This document shows positions 12,854-24,974 of a DNA stretch of 64,000 nt, one piece after another. The DNA is from Episyrphus balteatus (Eukaryota > Arthropoda > Insecta > Diptera > Syrphidae). The stretch is taken from assembly GCF_945859705.1 (NCBI RefSeq), contig NC_079134.1, forward strand, positions 118,916,620-118,980,619, written 5' to 3'. A program made the translations under genes and the position numbers. The number at the start of each line of letters is the position of its first letter. Within the stretch, counting starts at the first letter, position 1. The notes beneath the pieces were generated by a model. That model made no database searches. It was not told the origin of the DNA and saw nothing but the letters and a program-made list of their open reading frames with translations.

Positions 12854-13917
12854 TTTTAAACTGTCAATTTTTTAATTAAAATTAATATTAAATTTCTTTT
12901 TGTTACAAAGATTTTAATTATAAGCACATTATCTTATTCATTGAACAGAAGAAAATATGAACTTTCAAAAACCTGATAGATCCTTAAAAGCAAGAAAGAA
13001 AGAAAGAAAAAAAAAAAAAGGTAGAAAATAAAATTAGAAAATGGGACCAACCTCATTTGGAACTAGGTTTGAATGCATTAATATTATAATTCGCTTTTAT
13101 CCATACGAAAAAAACTAAGATTTTAACACAAATATGACGATTTTTTCCAAAAACAATACACAGTAAAACAGGATGCACAAATTTTTTATTTATTTATAAA
13201 ATTAGGTACCTACAAATTTGAAGAAAAAAAAACTATGTACATATATCTTTTGCAATCTATAAAAAAAAGTGTTCCACTATAGATTTTGTGTGCGGATGGC
13301 TGAAGAGAAAATTTTTGCTTCACTATTTTTTTTTATTATAAAGTGATGTATATTAACTAGGACAAGACAGCACCAAGAGAAAAAAACACTGAAATCACAA
13401 AAAAAAAAATAAATGTTAAGTAGTAGCAAAAAGAAAATTATTATTGATTTGATTGATTGATAAAATTTACTTTTTTTAACAAAGTTATATCGCAGCAAAG
13501 GTAGACCGAAATGAGTGAGAAAACGTACTAGGGATTAGCCAGTGATGCCATAACACACAAAACACAATTTAATTGGTGAAAAGTTAGTGATGATAAAGTA
13601 ATTTGAACGATTCGTTACTTATTTAGGGCATTTATGTAACGAGTAAAAAATCAGTTTTATCAGGTTTTACATTCAACGATTTTTCAAGTGATGTTTTTTC
13701 TTTAGTTGCCACCGAGGATTTTTCTAGATCAGAACAGGACAGGACAGCACAGTTTCTTGAGAAACGTCAGAACGAGTTAGAACAGTCATTTAGGGCCAGT
13801 TGTACAAATATTAAATCCGTGGTTCAGCAACTTTTATCTTCTGAAATCGGTGGTAGGGTTCCGGTTAAGCACTGGTGCAAGGAACTGATTAAGTTTTTGA
13901 TTTCATTAATGAATATA

Positions 13918-13995
13918 CTAGGATGGCCTAGTGGGTTGAGTGGCGGACTGCCACCAAGTAGGTACGAAGTTCGATTCCTGGGTGTGGTAAAAAAA
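13918..13995 (+). repeat. tRNA-derived SINE head or tRNA pseudogene
   Basis: An A-box-like TGGCCTAGTGG (13924-13934) and a B-box-like AGTTCGATTCC (13968-13978) are spaced as in a tRNA gene. T-stem and acceptor-stem pairing is poor, so it is not a functional tRNA. An A/T-rich tail follows. Reading as a pol III-derived SINE is inference. Confidence 0.45.
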
Positions 13996-14050
13996 TTATA
14001 TACTTTTAAAATTATTATCAATAAATATACTAAAAACTAATGGAATAATA

Positions 14051-14881
14051 GGTGTGTTTTTTTGTTTATCTATATAGATTTTGTGCAAAAAAACGACATC
14101 GAGATTTTTGAAATCAAAACAATTTACGTGTTAAAAACAACAAAAACTTTATCTGTATAGATTTTTTAAAAATCCAGATAATTATCCAGATTTTACTTTC
14201 TCTCGATAAAAACAGTAGTGCCAAGGTAGTTTTATTGTTGTGTTCATACAGAAATATCTAAAAATATTAAACAAAAAAAAAAGTGGAGAAAACAAGGTTC
14301 GAAAAAAACTCTCATAGAAAAAAATAATCGAAAATTTGTTTGGTATGGTTGCATTGAAATCTTAATATCTCGAGATATACGCAATGCACTTTTCAGATAA
14401 AAGTCTTAAATGGATCCTGATAAGATTGTGGAACAGATATGTATATAAAATTACCAAAGTTTTTTCGAAAAATTAGGAATAAAAATAAAAAGGTTTTCAC
14501 ATTTGATTTTTAAAAAATCGAAAAAAAATTCAATATGGCTACCTTCAAACGCTTATAACACAAGAACGACGCAACTAATGTTAATGGTCATGGTCTTAAA
14601 ATGTAGCTAAGAATATACAGATAATTTTTGGTTTTTTGTGAAAAAACAATTTTTTTGAATCCAACATGGATGCCATGGCCATATGAAAATTTTTGTTTGC
14701 ATCCAACATGGATGTAATGGCCTTCCCACTTCGGAGTTAAAATAAAAAAAACAAAAGCAACATTTTTGACAGACAGCTGCCAAAGTATATGTACAGTGGT
14801 GCCAAATGTTTGCATGGATTTCAAAAATCCCGATGTCGTTTTTTTGCACAAAATTTATATAGATAAACAAAAAAACACACC
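14051..14881. mobile_element. Foldback MITE, TA target, GGTGTGTTTTTT ends
   Basis: 831 bp with terminal inverted repeats of about 65 bp (GGTGTGTTTTTTTGTTTATC and inverse) and TA on both sides (14049-14050, 14882-14883). The ends match those of 57616-58071. No intact protein; mirror-image open frames in the arms are not genes. Confidence 0.75.
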
Positions 14882-15008
14882 TAGTATATATAATTTCAGG
14901 TCAAAAGATAAAATTCATGATTTAAAATCAAATAAAAACTAGTTAAAAAAGAATTCTTTTTTGTTTTTGTAGTTGTTTTTTTAATTTCGATAAGACATGT
15001 ATTAAAGA

Positions 15009-15152
15009 GCTATACAAGCTCTTCCGAAGCTATCTGTCAAATCTCAAAGCTTCGGTAGAGCTTCGGTAAAGCTTCGTTTAAAATGCTTATAGAGGGTCAA
15101 ACTTGTATAACGTTCTCCTTTTTCCATGCCCAACAACCTTACTAAAGTTTAA
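15009..15152. repeat. Dispersed repeat, copy A
   Basis: CTCTTCCGAAGCTATCTGTC to about TTACTAAAGTTTAAA. Matches 24469-24625 in the same orientation at high identity, with a short insertion in the other copy. Function unknown, non-coding. Confidence 0.6.
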
Positions 15153-15260
15153 AAGAAGCTGAAATGTAGCTTTTGTAATACCTTAACCGAAACTGAAATG
15201 TTAGTTGGGCTCTCAATGCGGCTTTGACATCAGCTTCGTGTACGCTACGTAGAACTTGCT

Positions 15261-15826
15261 TTATGGTGTTTTCGTTTGGTAAAAAAATCAATTTATTTTT
15301 TTTATCTAAATCTGTCACAATACTAGCTGCGTTCCTTTGGAAATATTTATCTACTTTTTAGTACCCGACAAACAATTTTGGTTTTATAAAGCTTTACAGA
15401 TGCAATTGTTGCTTCTGTAAAGCATTATAGAAGCAAAATTGTTAGTAGGGTACTTAAAGCTGCTTTGAACTACTTTTTCAGTATAGCAAAGTAGATCAAA
15501 GTAGTTTTAAGGCTTGGCCACACTGGAGGGTATGCGGTAGCGGTACGGGTAGCGGTGAGGGTACTTGTATGAAAAAAATTCCAAACTGACACATCAACGT
15601 TCAGGTGTGGAATTTTTTTAGTACAAACATCGTTACCGCTATACCGCATACCCTCAGGTGTGGCCAAGCCTTTAAGTATTAAAAAGTAGATAAATATTTC
15701 CAAAGGAACGCACTACTGCTGTTGCGACTACTTAATTGTAGTTGAACAGATCAAAAATTGTTTTTTTTGTTTGACAGATTTAGATCAAAAAATAAATTTA
15801 TTTTTTTACCAAACGAAAACACCATA
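15261..15826. mobile_element. Foldback element containing a younger MITE
   Basis: TATGGTGTTTTCGTTTGGTA near 15262 is matched in inverse near 15806-15826. Inner arms GTTCCTTTGGAAATATTTATC (15334-15353) and 15690-15711 are also inverse. An inner short inverted pair lies at 15361-15451. The MITE 15510-15671 sits inside. Confidence 0.65.
15510..15671. mobile_element. TTA-flanked palindromic MITE, copy 1
   Basis: 162 bp, ends AGGCTTGGCCACAC and inverse, with TTA at 15507-15509 and 15672-15674. Almost the whole length is an imperfect palindrome. The TTA (TWA) target suggests PIF/Harbinger ancestry. Related to 15841-16014 and 63314-63783. Confidence 0.8.
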
Positions 15827-15840
15827 CAATACAAGCCTTA

Positions 15841-16014
15841 AGGCTTGGCCACACCGAAGGGTTCATGCTGTAGCGGTACGGGTAGCGGTAAAGATATATG
15901 TATGAAAAAAATTCCACATCTGAACGTTGATATGTCAGTTTGGAATTTTGTTCATACAAGTACCGTTACCTCTACCCGTACCGCTACCGCATACCCTCCG
16001 GTGTGGCCAAGCCT
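15841..16014. mobile_element. TTA-flanked palindromic MITE, copy 2
   Basis: 174 bp, same ends as copy 1, TTA at 15838-15840 and 16015-16017. Its central half is in the opposite orientation to copy 1. Confidence 0.8.
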
Positions 16015-16429
16015 TTAATTCGATTTTTTTGCACTGTTTTATCCAATAGAAGTGTATACATACCTTAAAACACGATTTGTCTATCCGGATCCGGATGGAT
16101 ATCTTAAAACAAAAATCCGAACGCACCAAATTATAAACGTCAAAATAAATCAAATTACAAAACTGAACGCTCTCCTATCGTATGAAGTATTTACTTTTTT
16201 GTCAAAAAAAAAAAATTTCACTTCATCGATTCGAATTTGTCAATTTATGAATTTTCTTATTTATGAGTTATTATTTAAAAGTACATGTGTTTAATTAAAG
16301 TTTTATTTGTTAAAAATTGTTACCAAAACAATATCCTCCAATACCCACTGGTTAAATGGTGACAAACATCATCATAAACCCATCAATTTCACTTTATAAA
16401 TTTTATAAAACCCAGATAAGAAATAAAAA

Positions 16430-19400
16430 ATGAATAACAAATGTCAGCACATTAAAAACTTCAACACCTCAATAAATGAAATAAAAAAACTTGAAAAAGT
16501 AAGTTGTTTTCAAAATTTTTAATGAATACCATGTCTCAGGACAATATTGAAATATTCTTCATAGGTAGCATCATGTGCTGTTTGTAAAAATACTGGCCCC
16601 AATCTTTGGATATGTCTTCAGAGGAACTGCTTGCTGGCGGGATGTTCGGAACAGATCAAAGATCACAGCACTGCTCATTTCAAAGTATGTCAAACCACAA
16701 AAAATTAACTACAACAAAAAACAACATTCATAACTTGCTTTGTATGTTTTTTTTTTTTGCATTTTCCCTCTGTATAGGCAAATAACTCGCACAGTGTTCA
16801 TATGAATTTGTCTTCTCAGCGCATCTGGTGTTATTTGTGCGAAAAAGAAGTATTTATTGCTAATGAAAAGGCAGCACTCCTCAATAGTACATTGAATTTT
16901 GGTGATTGTGATTTAGATAATAGCAATGGTGCACTGGGAGTTAGTGACAATGAGGAGTATGAAAATGATAAAGTGCGAGGTTTAGTTGGCCTTCAGAATA
17001 TTGCAAATACATGCTACATGAATTCAGCGTTGCAGGCCTTGAGCAATATTCAACCGCTAACTTATTATTTTTTGGATTGCGGAGATATTATCGAGCATTA
17101 TGTGGAAACTGCTGTTAATAAGAATAAAGCTGGCTTGGCTAAGAGCTATTATAGATTGATCAAAGATATTTGGTGCAATGGAAACGACAGTAAAGGTATT
17201 ATAATCTGATCTATTATGTTTTATAATCACTAAAAATATTCGGGATTCAAACCAAAAATTTCCTTAAAAAGCAAATGAAACTATTTTATTTTTGGAACCC
17301 GGTCAAACAAAAAAATTAATTTAAGTTTTAAAAAACAACTGAAATTTCTAACCCATAGAAGTTAAGGTATTTTTAACTACCGATGTTTCAAAAAAAAAAA
17401 ACATCAAACTCAAAACTGTACGGCAAAGTTCTCTAATATTGCTATTTTTGTTTAGCTTTATTTACTTCACCATTAGCCTAGGATCGAATCACGACACAAG
17501 ATTACGATCATACGTTAACGTTTTGACTATACCTGTCTCTATCTAATCAGTAGAAAAAGATAGGGACACATACCAACGTTAACGAACGTATTCCGTGATT
17601 CGGCCCCTGGTTTAGATATTAAACCAACCTCAGATGGACTCAGAGTAATACTTGCCTAGCTACTAAACAAATATGGCCTTGTATAGACTTGAAACGTTCA
17701 AAGGGTTTGTTAAATTTAAACAGAATGCATATTAGCTCCACCATAGGTGTCCTTACAGGACACTGTCTAATAGGTAGACACGCAAAAAGAATGGGCGTGT
17801 TCTCCAACGATTTCTGCAGAAGCTGCATGGATGAAGAAGAAGAGGGAACTGTTCAACATCTTCTGTGCACCTGCCCTGCTCTCTCTAATAGAAGAAAACT
17901 CCATCTAGGAGAATTCCTCTACGAATACACTAGCGATCTAGTGAAAACAGACGTTAAAAGTCTATCTTCATTCATAAGAAGCACCGAGTGGTTCGGCTAG
18001 TAAGTTCCAACTTGCTAGTCTTTTGTGGTATCACAATGGATCCATAAGGGTCTAAGTGTGTCGGGTAATTTGCCTGACAGCCACTACTACTTACCTAACC
18101 TAGATATTATAGACCGATATTATAGACCGCAGCAATTTTTTAGGTGTGTGTGATAGTAAATTGGAACTTTTTGGTATTTTTAAGTCTTGCAGTGTCTAAT
18201 ATAATATTTTTTAAATAATTATGGTAAAAAAATAAAAACAAATTGTTCGCACCAGGAGCGTACACATACATACCATTGGGGCAAGCGGGGTGGTGCCCCG
18301 GGGCCCAGACGGATTCCAGAGCCCCACGGGAGACATTGTAGAAATGAATTCTGTTCATAGATCTAGTGTTCACTCAGGTTCCTAATTTATCTCAAGGACA
18401 TGAATCACTGAGAACACAACTGATTCAAATTATGGGTCTTTTCGCCGACTGTTGTTGGGTAGCCGCACAATTACTAGGGGGCACAGCGTTGCCAGAATAT
18501 TTTAGAGGCAAGGAGCCGATTATGGAAAATCTTGGAGCCAAAAATAGCCGCTTTCAAAAATAGTCCAAAAAAACGTGAATCAATTTTTTGTGGTATGAGA
18601 TTTTTGGTTTTTTTTTTTTTAGTTTTCAGATAACTTTTGCTTATCAGACTTCAAGTACCTATAATTTATTTGATTTTCATTTTTTTGATATATTCTGATT
18701 TTTATGCTCGTTAAAGGGTGTTAAATTAAATTTGTACCTAATACATTAAAAATGAAAAATGTATGCAAATTAGTTGTCTCTGTTCAAATCTTTGGTGGAT
18801 TTTTGTTGTAAAATCCTTTGATTTCAAAGGAGCCTTAAATCGCCATGTTCAAAATTAAAAGAGCCAAATTACGATAAATCGTAAATCAAAATTTTAAGGA
18901 GCGATTCAAATGTTCAAGGAGCCTGTTTGGCGATAAATAGCCGGCTCTGGCAACACTGGGGGGCAATATAATCATAGGGTCCCTTAAAAAAATAAAATGA
19001 ATTGGGCTGGCGGAAAAATAAATAGATTTTTTTTATTACGAAACATAAAGTAGCATTATTTACTTTGGTTTAATTTCAAAACTGCACTCCAAGACAGCCC
19101 AAGCGATCATTTGAGGGCTTTTACAAAAAGGGGCCCAAAAATAAATAAATTTTATTGAGACAAAGAGGCATATTCATTGTACATATTCATTTATCTTTCC
19201 TTTGTGGGGCCCAAGAGAATAAATACATATATGTATAATATGTTGATAGTAAATAAATAATATTTCAAGAGTTGGGGGCAAATGAGTAAAAAAGGTGACA
19301 TTTTTTCACTCCTATTGCACCTAAAAGAAGCAACATCTAATAATCTGAAAAATATAGGTATTAGGAGCCAATAATTTTGTTCAGAAACTATAATAGTACA

Positions 19401-22400
19401 CATTAGTAAAACTTTATACAGCTAAATTGTGAATTGGGTAAGAAGGTTTTTTAAGACTTCCCCGGATTACTATAGGAAAAATCAACATCATTATAGTGTG
19501 TTTATAGAGAATATTTTCATTGCACCTATAAAGACACTATCAAGATCTACGGAGAATTTCCCATGAAGAATTATATCAGCGGTAATTTCGCACTTTATGT
19601 GGTGTTTAAACTTTTTAGATAGCAATAGGAGCACTTTAGTTTCAAAATTCAAAAGCAAAATTGTTGCTTACTTTGATTTGTATAGGTAATTTTATAGGGG
19701 ATTTTCCACTAGACTCGCGGATTGTACCGGCTAAGACTAAGCAGTTGAAATAAAAATTCCCAAAAATTAAATAATTTTGTACGTAGGAACAACGTCCATC
19801 CTTGGCAAAAACCAACATAAGGACCACAGTATATATAATATATGTATATAGGACCCGATTTAACAACAATCATTCGTTTTTCAAGTTATATGGAGCGAAA
19901 CCGTTCTCACAAAGGAAAAAGTTTATTTTATAAAGCGGTACGGCTTAAGTATAATTTAAAAACCTGAGATGTTAGTTTTTTGTCGACGTTTCGAACGTGT
20001 TAACGTTCTTCTTCAGGACTCTAATAGTTGAAAAAAAAAAATGGAAAAATGATCTAATAAACAAAAAAATATTCATTTAAATGTTAAGATTTTTTTAATT
20101 ATTTATGTTGGTTTTGGATGTCTTCTTTTAATTTAAAAAATTCCAAATTCAAAAGTCTTGAAAAAAACGTTTTAAACTTTCGAAATTTCAAAATATATAA
20201 TGATGCCTAGTTTTATTATTATTACAAAAATTTATGGCCAATTTTTCAATAGTCAGATAAACCTCAGTTAGAGGTTATTCCTAGGAATAAAATTTTTTTT
20301 TATATTGACATTTATTCCTCTGATAGTCTAACTGACGATTGAAAAATCAGGGCTTAGTCAAATATCATACCTTTAATTTTTTTTATCGAAAAAGGAACTG
20401 AATTTCACATTTTTTCTTTTTTTTTGCAAAAAATTTTTTTTTATATATGGTCATAATTTTGAAAAAAAGATATAAAAAAAGTCAATCCAGAAAGTGTTTT
20501 TCTTTTCGGCTAAGAAGAAGTAGCATATATTATTGTTCTATAAAAAGTTATTTTCTCAATTGTCCGATTTTTTTTGGTGGTCATAGGCAGTGCATGTTAC
20601 TTACATGCAACATTAGAGTAACACATTAGTTTTGCTATTTATTATTTTGGAAAATAACTTTTTGCTATTCATATTTCTTAGTTGTGATGTTTTTGATATG
20701 ATAATACTGAAAAAACATTTTTTTAATATTGATTTTCATAGCTTGGGTTCGAAAGGGTTAAATCCGCGGGCACAGTTTACCAATTAGGCGGAAGAAATCA
20801 AACATTCCACAGAATTTTTGAAACTGCAACAGTACACAATTTGTTCAATATTGCTAAATTAATTCTAATTGTTATGTTGAATGGAAACATACTCGCTTAT
20901 GATGCGTTTTAATCAAATTTTAGGTGGTACAAAGTTAAAATACATAACATCATTTAAATAATTTTAATATTCAAATAAATTAAATGGTATAAGCTTTCAC
21001 GGAAAGAAAAAAATTAAAAAAGTTATTTGTAAAATAGAACACAATAAACTCTAGCCGGGTCAACTATGTAGTTAAACCTCAAATAAATGTTATAAAATGT
21101 TTTCTTTTAAATGTGACTGAAACAAAAGTGTTCTGCCTCTTTTTTGGTTCAAAGGGACTTATTTTATTTATTATATATTTTTTTTCATATAGTACTACTA
21201 TGATTTTATTTCATTTTGTTTTTAACACTAAACAATATATCATTACAGATTTTATAGCTCCTCGTGGCATTTTATATGGAATAAGAAGTGTTCATTCAAT
21301 GTTTAGGGGGTTTCAGCAGCACGATACACAAGAATTTTTAAGATGCTTCATGGATCAACTACATGAAGAACTTAAGGAAACCGATCCAATCCCACTAAAA
21401 ACTAATTTAAAAAGTCAAGAAATTTACCAAAAAGATGACGAAATGTCTAATTACTCATCAAGTTCGGCTTCTCAATCAGAAGGAGAATATGAGACGTGCG
21501 ATAGTGGAGTTTCAGAACAATCTAGTCTCTTTGAAGACTCCTTTACACAGAATAAGCATTATTCAAGTTTGTCATTTATTTACAATTCGTCATTAAGTTC
21601 AAGAGTATCAACTCCATACGGATATCGCACAAACATAAGTGCAAATAATTACAATCCAAATAACGATATTGTTGTTTCTGTTGCCCAACGATCAATTATA
21701 AGTGATGTGTTTGATGGAAAGCTTTTATCGTCCGTACAGTGTTTAACCTGTGATAGAATATCTACCAGAGAAGAAACATTTCAAGATCTTTCTCTTCCCA
21801 TTCCCCATAGAGACTATGTTAATGTTTTGCATCATGCGCAAAATACTCACAACAATATACGATCGCATTCAGGAGCCATGTGCAATGAACAGCTAAAATC
21901 AGACGGTTGGTTTTGTTGGGTTTGGAATGTAGTAAGATCGTGGCTTTGGGGACCTTCGGTTACCCTTCATGATTGTATGGCATCCTTTTTTAGTGCTGAT
22001 GAACTTAAAGGTGACAACATGTACAGGTACTTTCTTTTCATAAAATCATCTTCAAATTATATAATCTTTATAACCTTAGCTGTTCGAAATGCAACAAGCT
22101 ACGGACTGGTGTTAAATATTCTCGTGTCCTTGATTTACCTGAAGCGCTGTGTGTTCACTTAAAGAGGTTCCGTCATGACTTGTCATACAGCTCAAAGATT
22201 TCATCGTACATACACTTTCCGCTGGTTGGATTCGATATGAGGCCATATCTTCACAAAGATTGCAAATCCAATGTATCTCTTTACAACTTAGTATCTGTTA
22301 TTTGTCATCATGGCACTGTTGGTGGTGGGCATTACACTTGTTTTGCGAAAAATGATCTAACAGGAAATTGGTATGAATTCGATGATCAACACGTAACAGA

Positions 22401-24004
22401 GGTGTCAGCTGATGTCGTTCAAAATTGCCAAGCATATGTGCTTTTTTACCAAAAACACAACCCACAAATGGATGAAATAAGAACACAAGCAAGAGAATTT
22501 TCCAAAATGAATCCACAATTTTCGGATATACGATTTTTTGTTTCCAGAGAATGGATAAATCGTTTTAATACTTTTGCTGAACCAGGTCCCATCAATAACT
22601 GGGCCATTCTTTGTCCGCACGGGGGTGTTCCACCACACAAGGCGACTCTAATAAATAAAATAGCAGTCCCATTGTCTCAACCACTTTGGGATTTTCTTTA
22701 TAAAAAATTTGGTGGTGGTCCTGTTGTTAATCGGCTTTTTGAATGTGATATTTGTAAAAGAACAGCAGAAAATCTTCAGCGTAGACAAACACAAGAGCTA
22801 GGTGCATTTACCAAATTCCACGATGACTTCCAAAATGAAGACGATTCTACAACAATCTATGCAATTTCAATGGCATGGTTTAGAAAGTGGCAACTTTTTG
22901 CTCGTGGTATAACAACCAAAGATCCTGGTCCAATCAATAATTCGGCAATAACATCAAAAACCGAAGCAACTGTAAATAATGTTTTACCTGGATCAGATTA
23001 TGCTCAATTAAATACTAGCCTTTGGAAATTTTTTTATAATATTTATGGTGGAGGACCGGAAATAGTGCTACGTGGATCACTTAAGGAAGAGGTTTGTTTA
23101 CTTGATCCTTTTTTTTCAAATATTTTTTATTAATTTTTGAAATCAAGACTTCAGATGACGAAAACATTATTCCGGAAAATAATATGATAAGAATGAGTTC
23201 AGTGGAAGACTCATTGCCAGAAACTTCTGATGTTAAAGATAACATGTTAGGAAAGCCAAAAAATGTCACTTTCCAATCGGGGAACACAGTTTATGACAAC
23301 GAGAAGGCTAATATGTATTCCAGAACAATAAGCATAGATATTTCTGAAAAACATTTGAAACAATCTTTAGCAAAGAAGAAACCAAAGGTTATATCAGTCA
23401 ACCACAGTCTTAAGCGAAAAACAAAGAGGAATCGCAATGGCTTAAAATCTTCCGGTTTTTTTGGACTCAAAGGTAACAATTTATTTTTATTTGAAATAGT
23501 TGTAATTTTTTTTTAATTTATTTTTTAAATAATCTGACTCAACTGGAGACATTTTGAAACTCATGAATCTTCTTGTTCATTTTGAATACACCCGAACATC
23601 AAGTTAATTATGATTTATTTTATTTACTTAAAGGCACTTACAACGCTAATGAAGGCAGTGAAAATACAAGGGATTACAACGAGGATTCCGGCATTAAGCA
23701 ACATTCCAATGAACCAGATTTTATGAATACATTTCAGAATATTTCGCCATTCCAATATGTTTTGCCATGCAGCGAAGATAAACCAATACAACAACAAACG
23801 GGAAATAATGTTTTTTTCAAACATGATGCTTTGGTACCGACTAACGGAGTTAAAACTACTTCTGAAAATCATTCATCTTCAAGGGATTATGAATTTAAAA
23901 CCTCAAAGAAGCTACATAAAAAGCAAAAGCGTAATAAAGGTAAATCCAATGCAGTTCATAATCATTCTAAAGAAGAAAGCGGAACCAGCGAAAATGAAAT
24001 TTGA
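16430..24004 (+). CDS. Usp20-33: Ubiquitin carboxyl-terminal hydrolase, USP20/USP33 type
   Basis: Cysteine protease that removes ubiquitin from substrates. Exons: 16430-16498, 16565-16684, 16778-17195, 21249-22026, 22080-23091, 23148-23472, 23634-24004; GT-AG throughout, 3093 nt, 1030 aa. Domains: N-terminal UBP zinc finger (C5, H7, C27, C30, C40, C45, C50, H57, H61, then C81/C84); catalytic Cys-box NIANTCYMNS with Cys142; a Ser/acid-rich insertion (about 265-360); CxxC motifs of the USP fingers; His-box with His546 in GGGHYTCF and the YEFDDQ motif (560-565); two DUSP domains starting near 615 and 722; a Lys-rich tail. Start chosen because MNNKCQH supplies the first zinc ligands and ends in a good donor (GTAAGT). 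Weak point: the acceptor at 23148 (AAG) could instead be the AG at 23155, though the downstream frame is the same. Intron 3 (4 kb) carries a retrotransposon fragment and MITEs. Divergent neighbour of the SNRK kinase. Confidence 0.93.
17480..17608. mobile_element. Small palindromic MITE (Usp20-33 intron 3)
   Basis: AGGATCGAATCACG at the left and its near-inverse CGTGATTCGGCCCCT at the right, with inner inverted CGTTAACG blocks. 129 bp, non-coding. Confidence 0.65.
17630..18108 (+). pseudogene. Non-LTR retrotransposon 3' fragment
   Basis: Encodes the C-terminal tail after RNase H: GVLTGHCLIGRHAKRMG, then a CxxC...H...C cluster (CRSCMDEEEEGTVQHLLCTC), ending TEWFG at 17999. The protein matches the tail at 58683-58960 in layout and many residues. 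A 3' UTR (GGTATCACAATGGATC) leads to a CCTAACCTA-like end. 5'-truncated, sense to the host gene, within intron 3. Confidence 0.8.
18484..18958. mobile_element. hAT-like MITE with GGGGGCA duplication
   Basis: 475 bp, ends CAGCGTTGCCAGA and inverse CTCTGGCAACACTG. GGGGGCA at 18477-18483 recurs at 18959-18965. It sits in a GC-richer region (18245-19145) with GGGGCCC words that may itself be an older hAT element (an end-like CAGGAGCGTACAC at about 18253). Confidence 0.75.
19982..20020 (-). ncRNA. Hammerhead-ribozyme-like motif, strong fit
   Basis: On the minus strand: helix I GTC (20019-20017) with GAC (19984-19982); core CTGAAGA (20016-20010; position 7 of the core is free); helix II GAACGT/ACGTTC closed by a TAAC loop (20008-19993); GAAA (19992-19989), C, and cleavage triplet GTC (19987-19985). 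Helix III is minimal, as in Penelope-like-element hammerheads, which usually need dimers to cut efficiently. No Penelope reverse transcriptase was seen nearby. Confidence 0.6.
20355..20762. repeat. Inverted, shortened copy of the 9199-11140 repeat
   Basis: Matches 9199-9440 and 11090-11140 in reverse orientation (for example GCTTGGGTTCGAAAGGGTTA at the right end). Mostly AT-rich, non-coding. Lies in Usp20-33 intron 3. Confidence 0.6.
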
Positions 24005-24116
24005 AAAACACTCACTATAATTGTTAATATGTGTAATGATGTAAAAAAAAATATGTTATTAAATTTAAAATTAGTTTATTAATTTTAAAACCGGTTTTAA
24101 AGTGTGCATGAGGGAA

Positions 24117-24122
24117 AATAAA
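24117..24122 (+). terminator. Polyadenylation signal of the USP gene
   Basis: AATAAA 113 nt after the USP stop codon, in an AT-rich 3' flank. No better signal lies nearer. Confidence 0.6.
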
Positions 24123-24468
24123 AGAATAATGCATTTTGAATTAGTATATATTTTTATTTAGAATTGGAGTCATGGACAATTTTTTATCTAGCTACAGAGC
24201 CGACTTAAGGGATTTGTGCACTTAAACTCTACAAGTTTAAATGAAAAAGAAAGCTCACAGTGAGTAGTTACAATGTTGGTAATTTAAATTTAATTTTAAT
24301 GAAAGCGACAAAATTGAAATTGGTACAACGAATTCGAGGGTCCGAAACGGCAAATATATATATAAGCCACGCTTTGATCCATTAAGTTTAAGCCACTTTT
24401 TGAAGGGTGCCTTGCTTAGTTGATACGTCAAGTTAGCGAAACAACACTTAATTTTAATGTTTAAAAAC

Positions 24469-24625
24469 TCTTCCGAAGCTATCTGTCAAATCTCAAAGCT
24501 TCAGCAGAGCTTCGGTAAAGCTCAGTTTAAGCTTTTTATTTACCTTATAAGGACATCGTTATAAAGGGTCCAACTTGTATAATGTTCTCCTTTTTCTATG
24601 CCCAACAACTTTACTAAAGTTTAAA
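24469..24625. repeat. Dispersed repeat, copy B
   Basis: Same-orientation copy of 15009-15152. Its right end runs directly into a half copy of the palindromic element described at 24975-26628 (half copy 24623-24708). Confidence 0.6.
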
Positions 24626-24974
24626 GTCTGGTACGCTGCTCGCGCTAAATTTTAGCTCCCATACAAATTATCGAAAATTTTTATCTGAGCTAAAATGGAA
24701 AATGTAAAATTTAATTTTTTTACAATAGATCGTGAACGCCCCTCTTCTTATCTATAGTAAATATTGAAGCATGAATGATGTTTTTTTTTCCTCCACCGTT
24801 GCTTCTTCTTTTTTCCATTTTTTATAATTTAATAATTCTTTGTTTTGTTCGGGTCAATTAATTTTCACTAATTATTTTACATCAAAAGAAACTAAATTAC
24901 GGGACACGAGTAGCGACAACCACTATAAACAGAATAAAAAAGACAAACTGTTTATCATGGGCGACGCGACGGTA

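Larger units (their letters stand above)
12863..16429. other. Intergenic region between the Snrk and Usp20-33 starts
   Basis: The two genes diverge from this 3.6-kb stretch, so both promoters must lie here. I see no clear TATA box. It holds an AAAG microsatellite (12992-13010), a tRNA-like SINE head (13918-13990), a TA-flanked foldback element (14051-14881), a repeat shared with 24469-24625, and two TTA-flanked MITEs. No gene was found. Confidence 0.7.

Noticed and set aside
13918..13995. Functional tRNA gene
   Set aside because: A and B boxes are present but acceptor and T stems do not pair.
14588..14870. Open frames on the minus strand at about 14.6-14.9 kb
   Set aside because: They lie in the arm and centre of a TA-flanked foldback element and have no family match.
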